In this document: one piece after another, positions 45,379 to 55,442 of the stretch
Numbering within the stretch: position 1 is the first letter of the stretch
Layout of the letters: each line of letters begins with the position of its first letter
Assembly (NCBI GenBank): GCA_943787375.1
Contig: CALSME010000004.1
Span: 152,016-216,015, forward strand
Length of the DNA: 64,000 nucleotides
Source of the DNA: an uncultured Polaribacter sp.
GTDB taxonomy: Bacteria; Bacteroidota; Bacteroidia; Flavobacteriales; Flavobacteriaceae
Direction of reading: 5' to 3'
Program-made: the position numbers and the translations under genes
The notes under the pieces: generated by a model
Database searches by the model: none
The model's input: the letters and a program-made list of their open reading frames with translations, nothing else
What the model was told of the DNA's origin: nothing

Positions 45379-46086
45379 ATGATGAATGATGATCGAAAAA
45401 TAAAAGAAAAACTACAACCAAAAACCTGGAATGAAGTAAAAACAAACGATTCGTGGGCCATCTTTAAAATTATGGCAGAATTTGTTACGGGTTACGAAAA
45501 ACTAAGTAAAATAGGACCTTCAGTTTCTATCTTTGGTTCTGCAAGAACAAAGCCAGAAGATCCTTATTATAAGCTAGCGGAAGAAGTTGCCTTTAAATTA
45601 ACCCAAAATGGATACGGTGTCATCACCGGAGGTGGGCCTGGAATTATGGAAGCAGGGAATAAAGGAGCACACAGAGGAAAAGGAACTTCGGTGGGGCTAA
45701 ATATTGAGTTGCCATTTGAACAACATTACAATCCTTGGATTGACAATGATAAAAATTTAGAGTTCGATTATTTTTTCGTTCGAAAAGTAATGTTTGTTAA
45801 ATACTCCCAAGGTTTTATTGTAATGCCGGGTGGATTTGGAACTTTAGATGAACTTTTTGAAGCCATCACTTTAATACAAACCAACAAAATTGGACGTTTT
45901 CCAATTGTTTTAGTTGGAAGTAAATTCTGGGGAGGGCTAATGGATTGGATTAAAACCACCCTTTTAGAAGAAGGAAATATTTCCGAAAAAGATTTAAAAT
46001 TATTTAGAGTTGTAGATACAGCAGATGAAGCAATAGACCATTTAAATAAGTTCTATGCAAAGTATCAATTAAAACCAAACTTCTAA
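45379..46086 (+). CDS. LOG-family protein (TIGR00730), nucleotide phosphoribohydrolase-like
   Basis: About 235 residues from ATG at 45379 (a TTG lies at 45367). Rossmann-like lysine decarboxylase-like fold with SIFGSARTKPED, VITGGGPGIMEAGNKGA and the catalytic signature MPGGFGTLDELFE. Members hydrolyse nucleoside 5'-monophosphates to base and ribose phosphate (cytokinin-activating LOG type). The natural substrate in this bacterium is unknown. It follows uvrA by about 40 bp and precedes the pseudopeptidase by 21 bp. Confidence 0.92.
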   Translation: MMNDDRKIKEKLQPKTWNEVKTNDSWAIFKIMAEFVTGYEKLSKIGPSVSIFGSARTKPEDPYYKLAEEVAFKLTQNGYGVITGGGPGIMEAGNKGAHRGKGTSVGLNIELPFEQHYNPWIDNDKNLEFDYFFVRKVMFVKYSQGFIVMPGGFGTLDELFEAITLIQTNKIGRFPIVLVGSKFWGGLMDWIKTTLLEEGNISEKDLKLFRVVDTADEAIDHLNKFYAKYQLKPNF

Positions 46087-46107
46087 AAAATATTTCATAC
46101 TCCCCCA

Positions 46108-48918
46108 TTGAAAACGCTTTTATCAATCCCAATTTTATTATTTCTATTGAGCTATCAAATGATTGCTCAACAGAATTCTATTAAAATAAAAGCAACTTTA
46201 GACGATGCAAAAAGCCAACTAAATATTCAACAAAGAATTGTCTACTACAATACTTCCGATCAAGAATTAAAAAGTGTATTTCTTCACAATTGGCCCAATA
46301 GTTTTAAAAATAGAAAAACAGCATTATCGAAACGATTTATTGAAGCATATCAAAAGAATCTTTATTTCGCGAAAAAAGAAGAATTGGGTGCTACAGATAT
46401 AAAAAATATCTCTGTAAATTTTGAAATAGTAAACTATAGAACACTTGAAAAACAAATTGACGTTCTCGAAATTCCATTAAAAAAAACCCTAAAACAAAAC
46501 GACAGCATTGTTATAAATGCCACGTATAGTGTAAAAATACCTAGTGCTAAATTTACAAATTACGGAAAAACAAAAACAGGGTATCAGCTTCGATATTGGT
46601 ATTTAAACCCTGCTGTTCATCATAAACAGTGGCAATTAATGAGTAATTTAAACAATGATGATTTGTATGAAACTCCTACAAATTATACCTTAGATTTAAA
46701 ACTCCCGAAAGACTACATTGTAAACAGTAATTTAAAAAAACAAAAAACCAATGGACAGAAATTTAATCATTTTCATTTCACTGGAAAACAAAAAATTGAT
46801 ATTGTTTTAGCAATTGATAAATCAAATACATTTAAAGTTCACAAAACAAAAAACCTGGTCGTTCATACAGATATTTTAGACGGCTCGATTGATGATAAAC
46901 TAACTACGGACATTCTAAACAGAGAACTTGATTTTCTTGAGAAGCATCTCGGAAAATACCCACACAAAGAGATTTTCCTTGATAAAGTTGCACAAAAAAA
47001 AGACCCTATATACGGTTTAAGTCAACTGCCCGATTTTGTGAGACCATTTTCAGATACCTTTAAAACAGACATCACGCTTTTTAAAATTCTAACGAAAAAA
47101 TATATAGAAAATACCCTTTTCGTAAACAAAAGAAAAGAGTATTGGATTACAGACGGATTGCAAAGCTACTTAATGATGGAATATGTAAATACACATTATC
47201 CAGAAGTAAAACTCTTAGGAAGCACCTCTAAATCTTGGTTTTTAAAGCGGTACAATGTTGCATCATTAGATTTTAACGACAAATATTCTTTTGTATACCA
47301 ATTGAGTGCACGAAGTTTTTTAGACCAACCATTAACAACAAGTGCCGATTCTTTATCGAACTTTAATCGGAGAATTGTAAACAAGTACAAAGCAGGCTTA
47401 GGGTTTAAATACTTAAAAGAATATTTGGGAGCTTCAGAACTCAATGGAGCGATTAAGAAGTTTTACCAAAATAAAAAGTTACAAAAAGTTTCTACCGAAG
47501 ATTTTAAAACTACGCTCAAAAACCTGACAAAAAAGGATTTAAGTTGGTTTTTTGGGGATTATATTCAAACCAATAAGAAAATTGACTACACGATAAAAAA
47601 AACTGAAATTATTGGAGACAGTGTAAAAATTACCGTTAAAAACAAAAGAAACATTATAGTCCCCATTGCATTGTATGGATTGAAAAACGAAGAAGTAAAA
47701 TTCAAAAAATGGTACCCTGCTATTGACAGTACTCAAGTAATTACATTAAAAAACTTAGGTTTCGAAAAGTTTGCGTTGAATTACGAACAAGAATATCCAG
47801 AACATAACATTTTAAACAATCAAAAAAGTATTAAGAAACGACTGTTTAAAAAACCTTTAAAATTTTCTTTTATAAAAGATATTCAAAACCCAAATTATAC
47901 TCAAATTTTTTATCAACCAACTTTTGATTACAACTTTTATAATGGTTTTATTTTGGGCCTCAAAACACACAACAAGCCCATCACTCAAAGAAACTTAGAA
48001 GTTGTATTAAAACCTTCGTATGCTTTTAAAAGCAACTCAATAAACGGAATGTTCTCCTTAAAATACAATCACTATTTTGAAAATACACGCATCTATAAAA
48101 TAGCATACGGAATTTTTGGAAGCACTCAATATTACGCAGAGGGGCTTTCTTACAATGCGTTTATACCTTATGTCAATTTAATTTTTAAAAGGAAATCACT
48201 TCGAGGATTAAGTCGTGAATCAATTACGGCCAAAATGGTCAATATTCACAAAGAAACAAGCCCAATCCAGCCCTTTAAAGAACAAGATTCCTATGGAGTT
48301 TTCAAACTAGATTACCAATATTCCAATCCAGACATTATTAAAGAATTTAGATATCGATTTAGCTTAGAAGCTGCTAAAAAATTCTCTAAACTCTCGTTGG
48401 ATCTAAGATACAGAGCGCTTACTGCAAAAGACAGACAATTAGATTTTAGAGTTTATGCAGGTACCTTTTTAAACAATAGCTCTACTGGGGATTATTTTAG
48501 TTTTGGATTGGACAGAGCAAACGATTATTTATTTGAACTCAATTATTTTGGGAGGTCTGAAAGTTCAGGGATCTTCAGTCAACAATTTATTATTAATGAA
48601 GGAGGATTTAAATCGATATTACCAACTAGATTTGCGAATCAATACCTCCTTTCAACCAACTCGAGTATCGGTCTGTGGAAATGGATTGAAGCCTATAATG
48701 GTATTGCATTCCTAAAAAACAAAGGAGAGCACCTCTATTTTGGATATGAAAATGGTGTTCGATTTAATTTTATTCATAATATTTTAGAAGTTTATTTTCC
48801 ATTGCACTCAAACAATGGATGGGAAATAGCTCAAAAATCATATGTAGAAAAAATTAGGTTTACATTATCCGCAGACATCCAATCTATTTATAATTTTTTT
48901 AGACGTGGATTTTTATGA
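46108..48918 (+). CDS. M1-peptidase-like protein lacking the zinc site, with C-terminal outer-membrane barrel
   Basis: A 936-residue exported protein (TTG start, signal peptide up to SYQMIAQ). Residues 20-480 follow the M1 aminopeptidase layout: N-terminal beta domain (LSVFLHNWPNSF-type), then LDFLEKHLGKYPHKEIFLDKVA and YWITDGLQSYLMMEY. The HExxH motif is absent, and the usual Glu of the NEGxxxY motif is Asp in TDGLQSY, so no zinc site can form. The last ~350 residues are alternating aromatic beta strands ending RRGFL, resembling an outer-membrane barrel with C-terminal Phe nearby. It is probably a conserved pseudoenzyme acting at the outer membrane. Confidence 0.75.
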   Translation: MKTLLSIPILLFLLSYQMIAQQNSIKIKATLDDAKSQLNIQQRIVYYNTSDQELKSVFLHNWPNSFKNRKTALSKRFIEAYQKNLYFAKKEELGATDIKNISVNFEIVNYRTLEKQIDVLEIPLKKTLKQNDSIVINATYSVKIPSAKFTNYGKTKTGYQLRYWYLNPAVHHKQWQLMSNLNNDDLYETPTNYTLDLKLPKDYIVNSNLKKQKTNGQKFNHFHFTGKQKIDIVLAIDKSNTFKVHKTKNLVVHTDILDGSIDDKLTTDILNRELDFLEKHLGKYPHKEIFLDKVAQKKDPIYGLSQLPDFVRPFSDTFKTDITLFKILTKKYIENTLFVNKRKEYWITDGLQSYLMMEYVNTHYPEVKLLGSTSKSWFLKRYNVASLDFNDKYSFVYQLSARSFLDQPLTTSADSLSNFNRRIVNKYKAGLGFKYLKEYLGASELNGAIKKFYQNKKLQKVSTEDFKTTLKNLTKKDLSWFFGDYIQTNKKIDYTIKKTEIIGDSVKITVKNKRNIIVPIALYGLKNEEVKFKKWYPAIDSTQVITLKNLGFEKFALNYEQEYPEHNILNNQKSIKKRLFKKPLKFSFIKDIQNPNYTQIFYQPTFDYNFYNGFILGLKTHNKPITQRNLEVVLKPSYAFKSNSINGMFSLKYNHYFENTRIYKIAYGIFGSTQYYAEGLSYNAFIPYVNLIFKRKSLRGLSRESITAKMVNIHKETSPIQPFKEQDSYGVFKLDYQYSNPDIIKEFRYRFSLEAAKKFSKLSLDLRYRALTAKDRQLDFRVYAGTFLNNSSTGDYFSFGLDRANDYLFELNYFGRSESSGIFSQQFIINEGGFKSILPTRFANQYLLSTNSSIGLWKWIEAYNGIAFLKNKGEHLYFGYENGVRFNFIHNILEVYFPLHSNNGWEIAQKSYVEKIRFTLSADIQSIYNFFRRGFL

Positions 48919-49004
48919 TATTCACATTAAAAACACTTCTTTAATAAATTAAATCTAATTTAATACCCATAAAAGATAGATTTTTAAATTTAACTTAAAA
49001 ATAG

Positions 49005-49012
49005 TACTTTTG
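49005..49012 (+). promoter_or_regulatory. -7 element of the 2-oxoacid dehydrogenase gene
   Basis: TACTTTTG, overlapping an in-frame GTG at 49012, with T-rich sequence 20 bp upstream. It makes ATG at 49033 the real start with a leader of about 15 nt. Confidence 0.6.
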
Positions 49013-49032
49013 TGAAACTAAAAAAATTGTTT

Positions 49033-51483
49033 ATGACAAACACGGAAACAAAACAAAAACAAAACATTTCCTTTGAAGATTTCAAAAACGAAGTCTTAAA
49101 AGACTACAAAACTGCAAGGGTTAGTAGGGAATGTAGTTTATTGGGTAGACGTGAAGTTTTAACAGGAAAAGCAAAGTTTGGGATTTTTGGAGATGGAAAA
49201 GAAGTGCCACAATTGGCCTTGGCAAAAGCTTTTAAAAATGGAGATTTTAGATCTGGTTATTATAGAGATCAAACCTTTATGATGGCAATTGACGAACTTA
49301 CCCCACAACAATTTTTTTCAGGATTGTATGCCCATACAGATATTGAAGTAGAACCCATGTCAGCAGGAAGACAAATGGGAGGGCATTTTGCAACGCATAG
49401 TTTGCATGAAGATGGTACTTGGAAGAATTTAACCAAACAAAAAAATTCTTCATCAGACATCTCACCGACAGCCGCTCAAATGCCACGATTGTTAGGATTG
49501 GCACAAGCTTCTAAAATTTTCAGAAATGTTCCCGTATTGAAAAATCATACTCAATTTTCGGACAATGGAAATGAGGTTGCTTGGGGAACGATTGGAAATG
49601 CTAGCACCAGTGAGGGTGTGTTTTTTGAAACAATAAATGCAGCAGGTGTATTGCAAGTACCAATGATCATGAGTGTTTGGGACGATGAATACGGAATCTC
49701 AGTACACGCAAAACATCAAACAACAAAAGAAAGTATTTCTGAAATTTTAAAAGGATTTCAACGAGATGAAAATCATGATGGATATGAAATTTTCATTGTA
49801 AACGGCTGGGATTATGTGCAGTTGGTAGACGTCTACCAAAGAGCCTCTGAAATTGCAAGAGCAACCCATGTACCCGTTTTAATTCATGTGAAAGAATTGA
49901 CTCAACCACAAGGGCATTCTACCTCTGGATCGCACGAACGTTACAAAGGGGTTGATCGCTTAAAATGGGAAAAGGATTTTGACTGTATTGCTAAAATGCG
50001 CGAATGGATTCTAAACTTTGAATTGGAAACTGAAGATGAAACTGTCTTGCGATTTGTTGATTCCGAAGAAACATTGATTCTTATAGACAAAGAAGCAAAA
50101 AAAGAAGTAAACAATGCCAAAAGAGTTGCTTGGAACGCCTATTTAAATGAAATAAAAGGAGAACTAACTACTGCTGCTAATTTATTAGACAGCGTTGCTC
50201 AAAAAAGTAGCAACAAAACTTTTATTACAAAACACAAAATTAATTTAACAGAAATTGTAGAACCCAACAGAAAGGATATTTTGGTAGCGCTTCGTAAAAG
50301 TATTCGTTATTTAAAAGAAGAAGATTTTTTAGAAAAAACAACGCTTCAACAATTTATAAAAAGCTACTCCAAAAAAATACAACACAAATACTCTTCCCTT
50401 TTAACAAGTGAAACAGAAAAATCGGTTTTAAACATTCATCCAGAGAAGCCAAGATATAAAGAAGAAAAAAAACTTGTTGATGCACGTATCATCATGCGTG
50501 ATAATTTTGATGTATTACTCAAAAAACATCCAGAATTGTTAATTTTTGGGGAAGATGCAGGTTTTATTGGAGATGTAAACCAAGGACTGGAAGGATTACA
50601 AGAAAAATATGGTGAATTAAGAGTTGCAGATACTGGAATTAGAGAAGCAACCATTATTGGACAAGGGATTGGAATGGCAATGAGAGGCTTAAGACCCATT
50701 GCAGAAATTCAATACTTAGATTATTTAATCTATGCTTTACAGATTTTGAGCGATGATTTGGCCACATTACTCTACCGAACCTATGGAAGACAAAAGGCAC
50801 CCTTAATTATTAGAACGCGTGGACATCGATTGGAAGGGATTTGGCACGCCGGTTCTCCAATGGGAGGAATTATTAATAATGTACGAGGAATCCATGTTTT
50901 GGTTCCAAGAAACATGACAAAAGCAGCTGGTTTTTACAACACACTTCTAGAAGGAGATGAACCTGCTATTGTAATCGAGTGTTTAAACGGATACCGTTTA
51001 AAAGAAGAAATGCCTGTAAACTTAGGAAGCTATAAAACTGCAATTGGTGTCGTAGAAACGATTAAAGAAGGAGACGACATAACCGTAATCTCTTATGGAT
51101 CTACCTTAAGAATTGTAGAAGAAGCAGCCAAAGACCTAGCTCAAGTTGACATTCATATCGAAATTATTGATGCACAATCTTTACTTCCTTTTGACATTCA
51201 TCATGAAACGGTAAAATCCGTTGCAAAAACAAACAGATTGTTAGTGGTAGACGAAGACGTTCCAGGAGGTGCTTCAGCATATTTATTACAAGAAATTGTA
51301 GAAAACCAAAATGGGTACCAACATCTAGACAGCAAACCCGCTACACTCACTTCAAAAGCACACCGACCGGCGTATGGAACTGATGGGGACTATTTTTCAA
51401 AGCCTTCTGCCGAAGATGTTTTTGAAAAAGTATACGAAATGATGCATGAAGTAAACCCTTCAAAATACAAAAGTTTGTTTTAA
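49033..51483 (+). CDS. Branched-chain 2-oxoacid dehydrogenase E1, fused alpha and beta subunits
   Basis: About 816 residues. The N-terminal half is E1-alpha (LLGRREVLTGKAKFGIFGDG, MSAGRQMGGHFATHS, thiamine-site region GNASTSEGVFFETINAA). The C-terminal half is E1-beta (FGEDAGFIGDVNQGLEGL, ATIIGQGIGMAMRGLRPIAE, VDEDVPGGASAYLLQE). It oxidatively decarboxylates branched-chain 2-oxoacids for acyl-CoA formation and iso-fatty-acid primers. The alpha-beta fusion is usual in Bacteroidota. The start at 49033 (MTNTETKQKQ) is chosen because the promoter box covers the upstream GTG. Confidence 0.93.
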   Translation: MTNTETKQKQNISFEDFKNEVLKDYKTARVSRECSLLGRREVLTGKAKFGIFGDGKEVPQLALAKAFKNGDFRSGYYRDQTFMMAIDELTPQQFFSGLYAHTDIEVEPMSAGRQMGGHFATHSLHEDGTWKNLTKQKNSSSDISPTAAQMPRLLGLAQASKIFRNVPVLKNHTQFSDNGNEVAWGTIGNASTSEGVFFETINAAGVLQVPMIMSVWDDEYGISVHAKHQTTKESISEILKGFQRDENHDGYEIFIVNGWDYVQLVDVYQRASEIARATHVPVLIHVKELTQPQGHSTSGSHERYKGVDRLKWEKDFDCIAKMREWILNFELETEDETVLRFVDSEETLILIDKEAKKEVNNAKRVAWNAYLNEIKGELTTAANLLDSVAQKSSNKTFITKHKINLTEIVEPNRKDILVALRKSIRYLKEEDFLEKTTLQQFIKSYSKKIQHKYSSLLTSETEKSVLNIHPEKPRYKEEKKLVDARIIMRDNFDVLLKKHPELLIFGEDAGFIGDVNQGLEGLQEKYGELRVADTGIREATIIGQGIGMAMRGLRPIAEIQYLDYLIYALQILSDDLATLLYRTYGRQKAPLIIRTRGHRLEGIWHAGSPMGGIINNVRGIHVLVPRNMTKAAGFYNTLLEGDEPAIVIECLNGYRLKEEMPVNLGSYKTAIGVVETIKEGDDITVISYGSTLRIVEEAAKDLAQVDIHIEIIDAQSLLPFDIHHETVKSVAKTNRLLVVDEDVPGGASAYLLQEIVENQNGYQHLDSKPATLTSKAHRPAYGTDGDYFSKPSAEDVFEKVYEMMHEVNPSKYKSLF

Positions 51484-51497
51484 AAAAAGCCTTCATA

Positions 51498-51536
51498 AAG
51501 AAAGCGCAAACATAGTTGTTTGCGCTTTCTTCTTTT
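51498..51536 (+). terminator. Terminator after the E1 gene
   Basis: A 14-bp perfect stem (51498-51511 with 51518-51531), 6-nt loop ATAGTT, followed by CTTTTT. Confidence 0.92.
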
Positions 51537-51605
51537 TAATCATTAATGAAGGATTTTATCACTTTTTTTAATATTTTAGTAATCAATTAATCAATGCATT
51601 TACTC

Positions 51606-54038
51606 ATGAAAAAAATATTTTTATTTTTAGTGCTTTTCACTTTTGTACATCCTATTGAATTGAACGCACAAAGCGGAAGAATCAAACAAAAAAAGAAGGC
51701 TAAAAAAGAGATAAAAGTTACTACACCTAAAAAGAAGGTAAAAGCATACACAGATTTTGTAACTCCAAAAACAAAAACAGACGAAGGACTCTTTAATGTC
51801 CACAAAAACGACAATAAATTTCTCTATGAAATTCCGAAATCTTATTTTGGAAAAGAAATGATCTTAGTTACAAGAATAAAAGACATCCCTACCGATCTTG
51901 GAGGTGGTTATGTAAATGCTGGATCTAAAATAAACACCCAAGTAGTTGTATGGGAAGCATTTCAAAACAAAATTCTTTTAAAAGTAAAATCATACAATGC
52001 AATTGCCAACGATTCTTTACCGATCTACAAATCGGTCAAGGCAAACAACTTAGAACCTGTCATTTATGCCTTTGATATCAAATCACAAAATCAAGATTCG
52101 ACAGCAGTTTTAGTAGACGTTACCAAATTTTTTGCTACCGACGTAAAAGCAATTACAGGACTTCCAGAACGATTTAGAAAAACATACAAAGTAAAAAGAC
52201 TCGATGCTTCAAGAAGCTTTATCAATAGCATTAAAAGCTATCCTAAAAATATCGAGGTAGTGCAAGATTTCACTTTTGATGCAGCTGCGCCTCCAAGCAA
52301 TCGAAGCACAAATACAATTACCATACGCATCAACCAATCGATGATTTTGTTGCCAGAAAAACCAATGATGCCTCGATTGTACGACCAACGAGTCGGTTAT
52401 TTTTCTTTAGGCAATGTAGACTACAATTCAGAAGCATTAAAAGCAGATAGTAAAAGATACATTAGACGCTGGCGACTAGAACCTACTGATGAGGGGGCCT
52501 ATAAAAGAGGAGAACTAGTAACTCCCAAAAAACCTATTGTTTACTATATAGACCCAGCAACCCCTAAAAAGCTGAGAAAATATATTAAGCAAGGAGTGGA
52601 TGATTGGCAAAAAGTTTTTGAAACAGCAGGTTTTAAAAATGCCATTTATGCCAAAATGCCCCCAACAAAAGAAGAAGATCCCGAATTTAGCATGGAAGAC
52701 ATTCGGTATTCATCTATAAGATATGTGGCAAGTACAACGCGAAATGCAACCGGACCAAGTGTTTCAGATCCTCGAACTGGAGAAATTATTGAAAGTGATA
52801 TTATCTGGTATCACAATCATTTGCGTTCTTATAGAAACCGTTATTTGTTAGAAACGGGCGCAGCAAATCCGTCCGCTAGAACATTGGATACCAAACCAGA
52901 AGAAATTGGAGAAATGATGCGCATGGTCATTGCTCATGAGGTTGGTCATGCTTTAGGATTGCCTCACAATATGGCAGCCAGTTTTGCCTATCCAGTTGAC
53001 TCACTTCGTTCAGGAAAATTTACTCAGAAATATGGTATTGCAGCAACCATTATGGATTATGCTCGATACAACTACATTGCCCAACCCGGTGATGAAAACA
53101 TCCGATTCATAAGACAATTAGGTCCTTATGACCATTATGCCATTAATTGGGGATACCGTAAAATTCCAACAGCAAAAAAACCAGAGGACGAAGTAAACAC
53201 TCTAGACAAATGGATTTCCGAAAAAGCAAATGATCCAAAATATCGATTTGGAGGACAGCGTTTTGACCCATCATCACAAACTGAAGGCATTGGAAATGAT
53301 CAAGTAAAGGCAAGTACATACGGAGTTAAAAACTTAAAGATTGTTGCCAAAAACCTACCTAAATGGACCTCAGATCAGACTAATAATTATGAAGATTTAA
53401 GTGAATTATATGGCGAACTCCTAAGTGTTTGGAATCGTTATGTTGGACATGTTGCTGGAAATATTGGCGGCGTTTATGAGTTCAATAAAAAACCTGATCA
53501 AAATGGCAATGTGTACAAAACAGTTGCTAAAGATAGACAAATCGCATCACTGAATTGGTTGTTAAAAAATACATTCGACACACAAAAATGGTTGCTCGAC
53601 AAAAACATTTTAAATAAAATTGATGAAACGGGCTACAGTGACCGCATCTTAAGATATCAAAACAGACATTTAAACTCCCTTTTAAATGTAAAAACTTTGA
53701 AAAGGATGATTGATGCAGAGGTCATTGAAACTGAATTTTATGCAGTTTCAGACATGGTGAAAACCTTGCGAAAAGGAATTTTTAGTGAAACTAAAAAGAC
53801 TCAGAATGTTGACTTATTTCGCCGAAATCTTCAAAAATCATTTATTGACCGAATGGGGATTTTAATGAACGAATCCAGTACCAAAAATACAGACATTTCT
53901 TCCGTAGTTCGGGGAGAATTAGTGACTTTAAAGTACATCATAAGCATTGCTAGCAAAAGAGCAATCAACACCATAACAAAGTATCACTACAGAGATTGTA
54001 TCCATAAAATTGAAACGCTTTTAAATCCAATAAAATAA
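51606..54038 (+). CDS. Zinc-dependent metalloprotease, DUF5117/DUF5118 family
   Basis: About 810 residues from ATG at 51606 (MKKIFLFLVLFTFVHPIELNAQ is a signal peptide; ATG at 51594 is an alternative). N-terminal DUF5118 and DUF5117 beta domains (KNDNKFLYEIPKSYFGKEMI), then a metzincin catalytic site HEVGHALGLPHN (HExxHxxGxxH) near residues 440-455 and a C-terminal helical domain. An exported endopeptidase, probably periplasmic or secreted. The physiological substrate is unknown. It converges with the DUF2851 gene, with stops adjacent at 54038/54039. Confidence 0.9.
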   Translation: MKKIFLFLVLFTFVHPIELNAQSGRIKQKKKAKKEIKVTTPKKKVKAYTDFVTPKTKTDEGLFNVHKNDNKFLYEIPKSYFGKEMILVTRIKDIPTDLGGGYVNAGSKINTQVVVWEAFQNKILLKVKSYNAIANDSLPIYKSVKANNLEPVIYAFDIKSQNQDSTAVLVDVTKFFATDVKAITGLPERFRKTYKVKRLDASRSFINSIKSYPKNIEVVQDFTFDAAAPPSNRSTNTITIRINQSMILLPEKPMMPRLYDQRVGYFSLGNVDYNSEALKADSKRYIRRWRLEPTDEGAYKRGELVTPKKPIVYYIDPATPKKLRKYIKQGVDDWQKVFETAGFKNAIYAKMPPTKEEDPEFSMEDIRYSSIRYVASTTRNATGPSVSDPRTGEIIESDIIWYHNHLRSYRNRYLLETGAANPSARTLDTKPEEIGEMMRMVIAHEVGHALGLPHNMAASFAYPVDSLRSGKFTQKYGIAATIMDYARYNYIAQPGDENIRFIRQLGPYDHYAINWGYRKIPTAKKPEDEVNTLDKWISEKANDPKYRFGGQRFDPSSQTEGIGNDQVKASTYGVKNLKIVAKNLPKWTSDQTNNYEDLSELYGELLSVWNRYVGHVAGNIGGVYEFNKKPDQNGNVYKTVAKDRQIASLNWLLKNTFDTQKWLLDKNILNKIDETGYSDRILRYQNRHLNSLLNVKTLKRMIDAEVIETEFYAVSDMVKTLRKGIFSETKKTQNVDLFRRNLQKSFIDRMGILMNESSTKNTDISSVVRGELVTLKYIISIASKRAINTITKYHYRDCIHKIETLLNPIK

Positions 54039-55313
54039 TTACTTTTTAGACAATATAGCACTTCCTATTGCGCACTCTAAACAACGTTTTGGTGCGCAAT
54101 AATTGTTTTTGAGCTCCAATAAGCTTTGGGTATCAAAGGCAGATTTTGAAGTAATTTGTAATGTTTCAAACTTGGAAATAATGGAGTTTTTCTCAGGCTT
54201 CAGTTGATTCAAAACCGATATCATTTCAACTTCATCAACACCCCCTCTATTCTTTTCGTAAACAAACTTTAAGGGAATAATAGTGTTGATAATCAACAAA
54301 TCAATGAAAGATTTGGTAAGTCGTTTTGTTGATTTTTTCGAAATCGTTTCAAAGGTATAATGGTTTTGCCAAAAAGATGAAACCGAAACAGAAATCAAAC
54401 TATAGAAGTCTTCAATTTTAGAAACTTGCATTAATTTGGAAAATAAATTTTGATGTAAATGATACAAGGAAACCAATTGTGCAATTCTAACGGTTGGAAA
54501 GTTATTGGGGCGCATCCTGAAAAAAGAAAACTGCTGTTTTAAAAGCGGTTGCAATGCATATTTATGCTGCAAATAAGCATACTCTTTTTTTAGTGTTAAG
54601 TGATGAGTTTCTTGAAGCTCTTCTGCCAAAAAACCTGCTTGACCAAAAAGCAATGCCATAAACTGATGCTCGTTAGCGCGTACTTTTCTGACAATTGAAA
54701 AATGGATTGATTTTGAAAGTGCTAAAAAAGCTTCGCTATTCACTTTTAATCCAAAATTCTTTGCTAAGAGTTGGAATAACACTGCTTCAAAATCATTGTT
54801 TTGATGGACTAATAATGCATCAATAAATACTGCCTTACGCTCTAAACGCTCAAAAAACAAGCGTTCTTTCCAGTTGGAAAAAAGAAAAGAATCCAAGGTA
54901 CTAACTTGCACTCCACAGGGAATCCAATTTTTAGTAACATTTGATAATTGTAGATAATTGGACAACAAACTAGGAGCTATTAAATCTTTTAAAACCAAGG
55001 TTGACAACATCGTATTTCCTTTCAAATAAACTGCTACATCGTACTCATAAACAACATGTAAAATGGTGGCATCATAATTGACATCGTTCTCATGATGATG
55101 TGCATACCAGTCAGAGGATTTTAAGTGAATTTCTACATTTCCTACCCAAATCTGATGGTTAATTTCAATCTTAGCATTTAAAAAATCAGGACCTGCATTT
55201 CGATTGTGCATTCCGGGTTTTAAAATGTGAATGACTTCATTTTCTATGGAATATAAACGCTCTTTTTCAAACAATTGATACTTCCATATATGGTGCAAAA
55301 AATCTTCTTTCAT
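54039..55313 (-). CDS. DUF2851 family protein
   Basis: A 424-residue soluble protein matching the Bacteroidota DUF2851 family: MKEDFLHHIWKYQLFE, GMHNRNAGPDFLNAKIEI, WVGNVEIHLKSSDWYAHHH and VVYEYD near the N-terminus; a C-terminal Cys cluster (CAPKRCLECAIG). The first part resembles a nuclease-like fold (GPDF, VEIH with acidic residues), but activity is not established. It is a single gene, convergent with the metalloprotease, without an intergenic space. Confidence 0.9.
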   Translation of the reverse strand: MKEDFLHHIWKYQLFEKERLYSIENEVIHILKPGMHNRNAGPDFLNAKIEINHQIWVGNVEIHLKSSDWYAHHHENDVNYDATILHVVYEYDVAVYLKGNTMLSTLVLKDLIAPSLLSNYLQLSNVTKNWIPCGVQVSTLDSFLFSNWKERLFFERLERKAVFIDALLVHQNNDFEAVLFQLLAKNFGLKVNSEAFLALSKSIHFSIVRKVRANEHQFMALLFGQAGFLAEELQETHHLTLKKEYAYLQHKYALQPLLKQQFSFFRMRPNNFPTVRIAQLVSLYHLHQNLFSKLMQVSKIEDFYSLISVSVSSFWQNHYTFETISKKSTKRLTKSFIDLLIINTIIPLKFVYEKNRGGVDEVEMISVLNQLKPEKNSIISKFETLQITSKSAFDTQSLLELKNNYCAPKRCLECAIGSAILSKK

Positions 55314-55417
55314 AGCTTAATTTTCTGACTGTTAATATACAAAAAAATAAAAAGAATTTATTTATGTACCCATCAATTATTACGATTACAAAGACCAACA
55401 CATAGGGTTAATAACAC

Positions 55418-55425
55418 TATTTTTG
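55418..55425 (+). promoter_or_regulatory. -7 element of the nitroreductase gene
   Basis: TATTTTTG on the plus strand, 17 bp before ATG at 55443. No TTTG at -33. Confidence 0.45.
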
Positions 55426-55442
55426 CAAAAAACTTAACAGAA

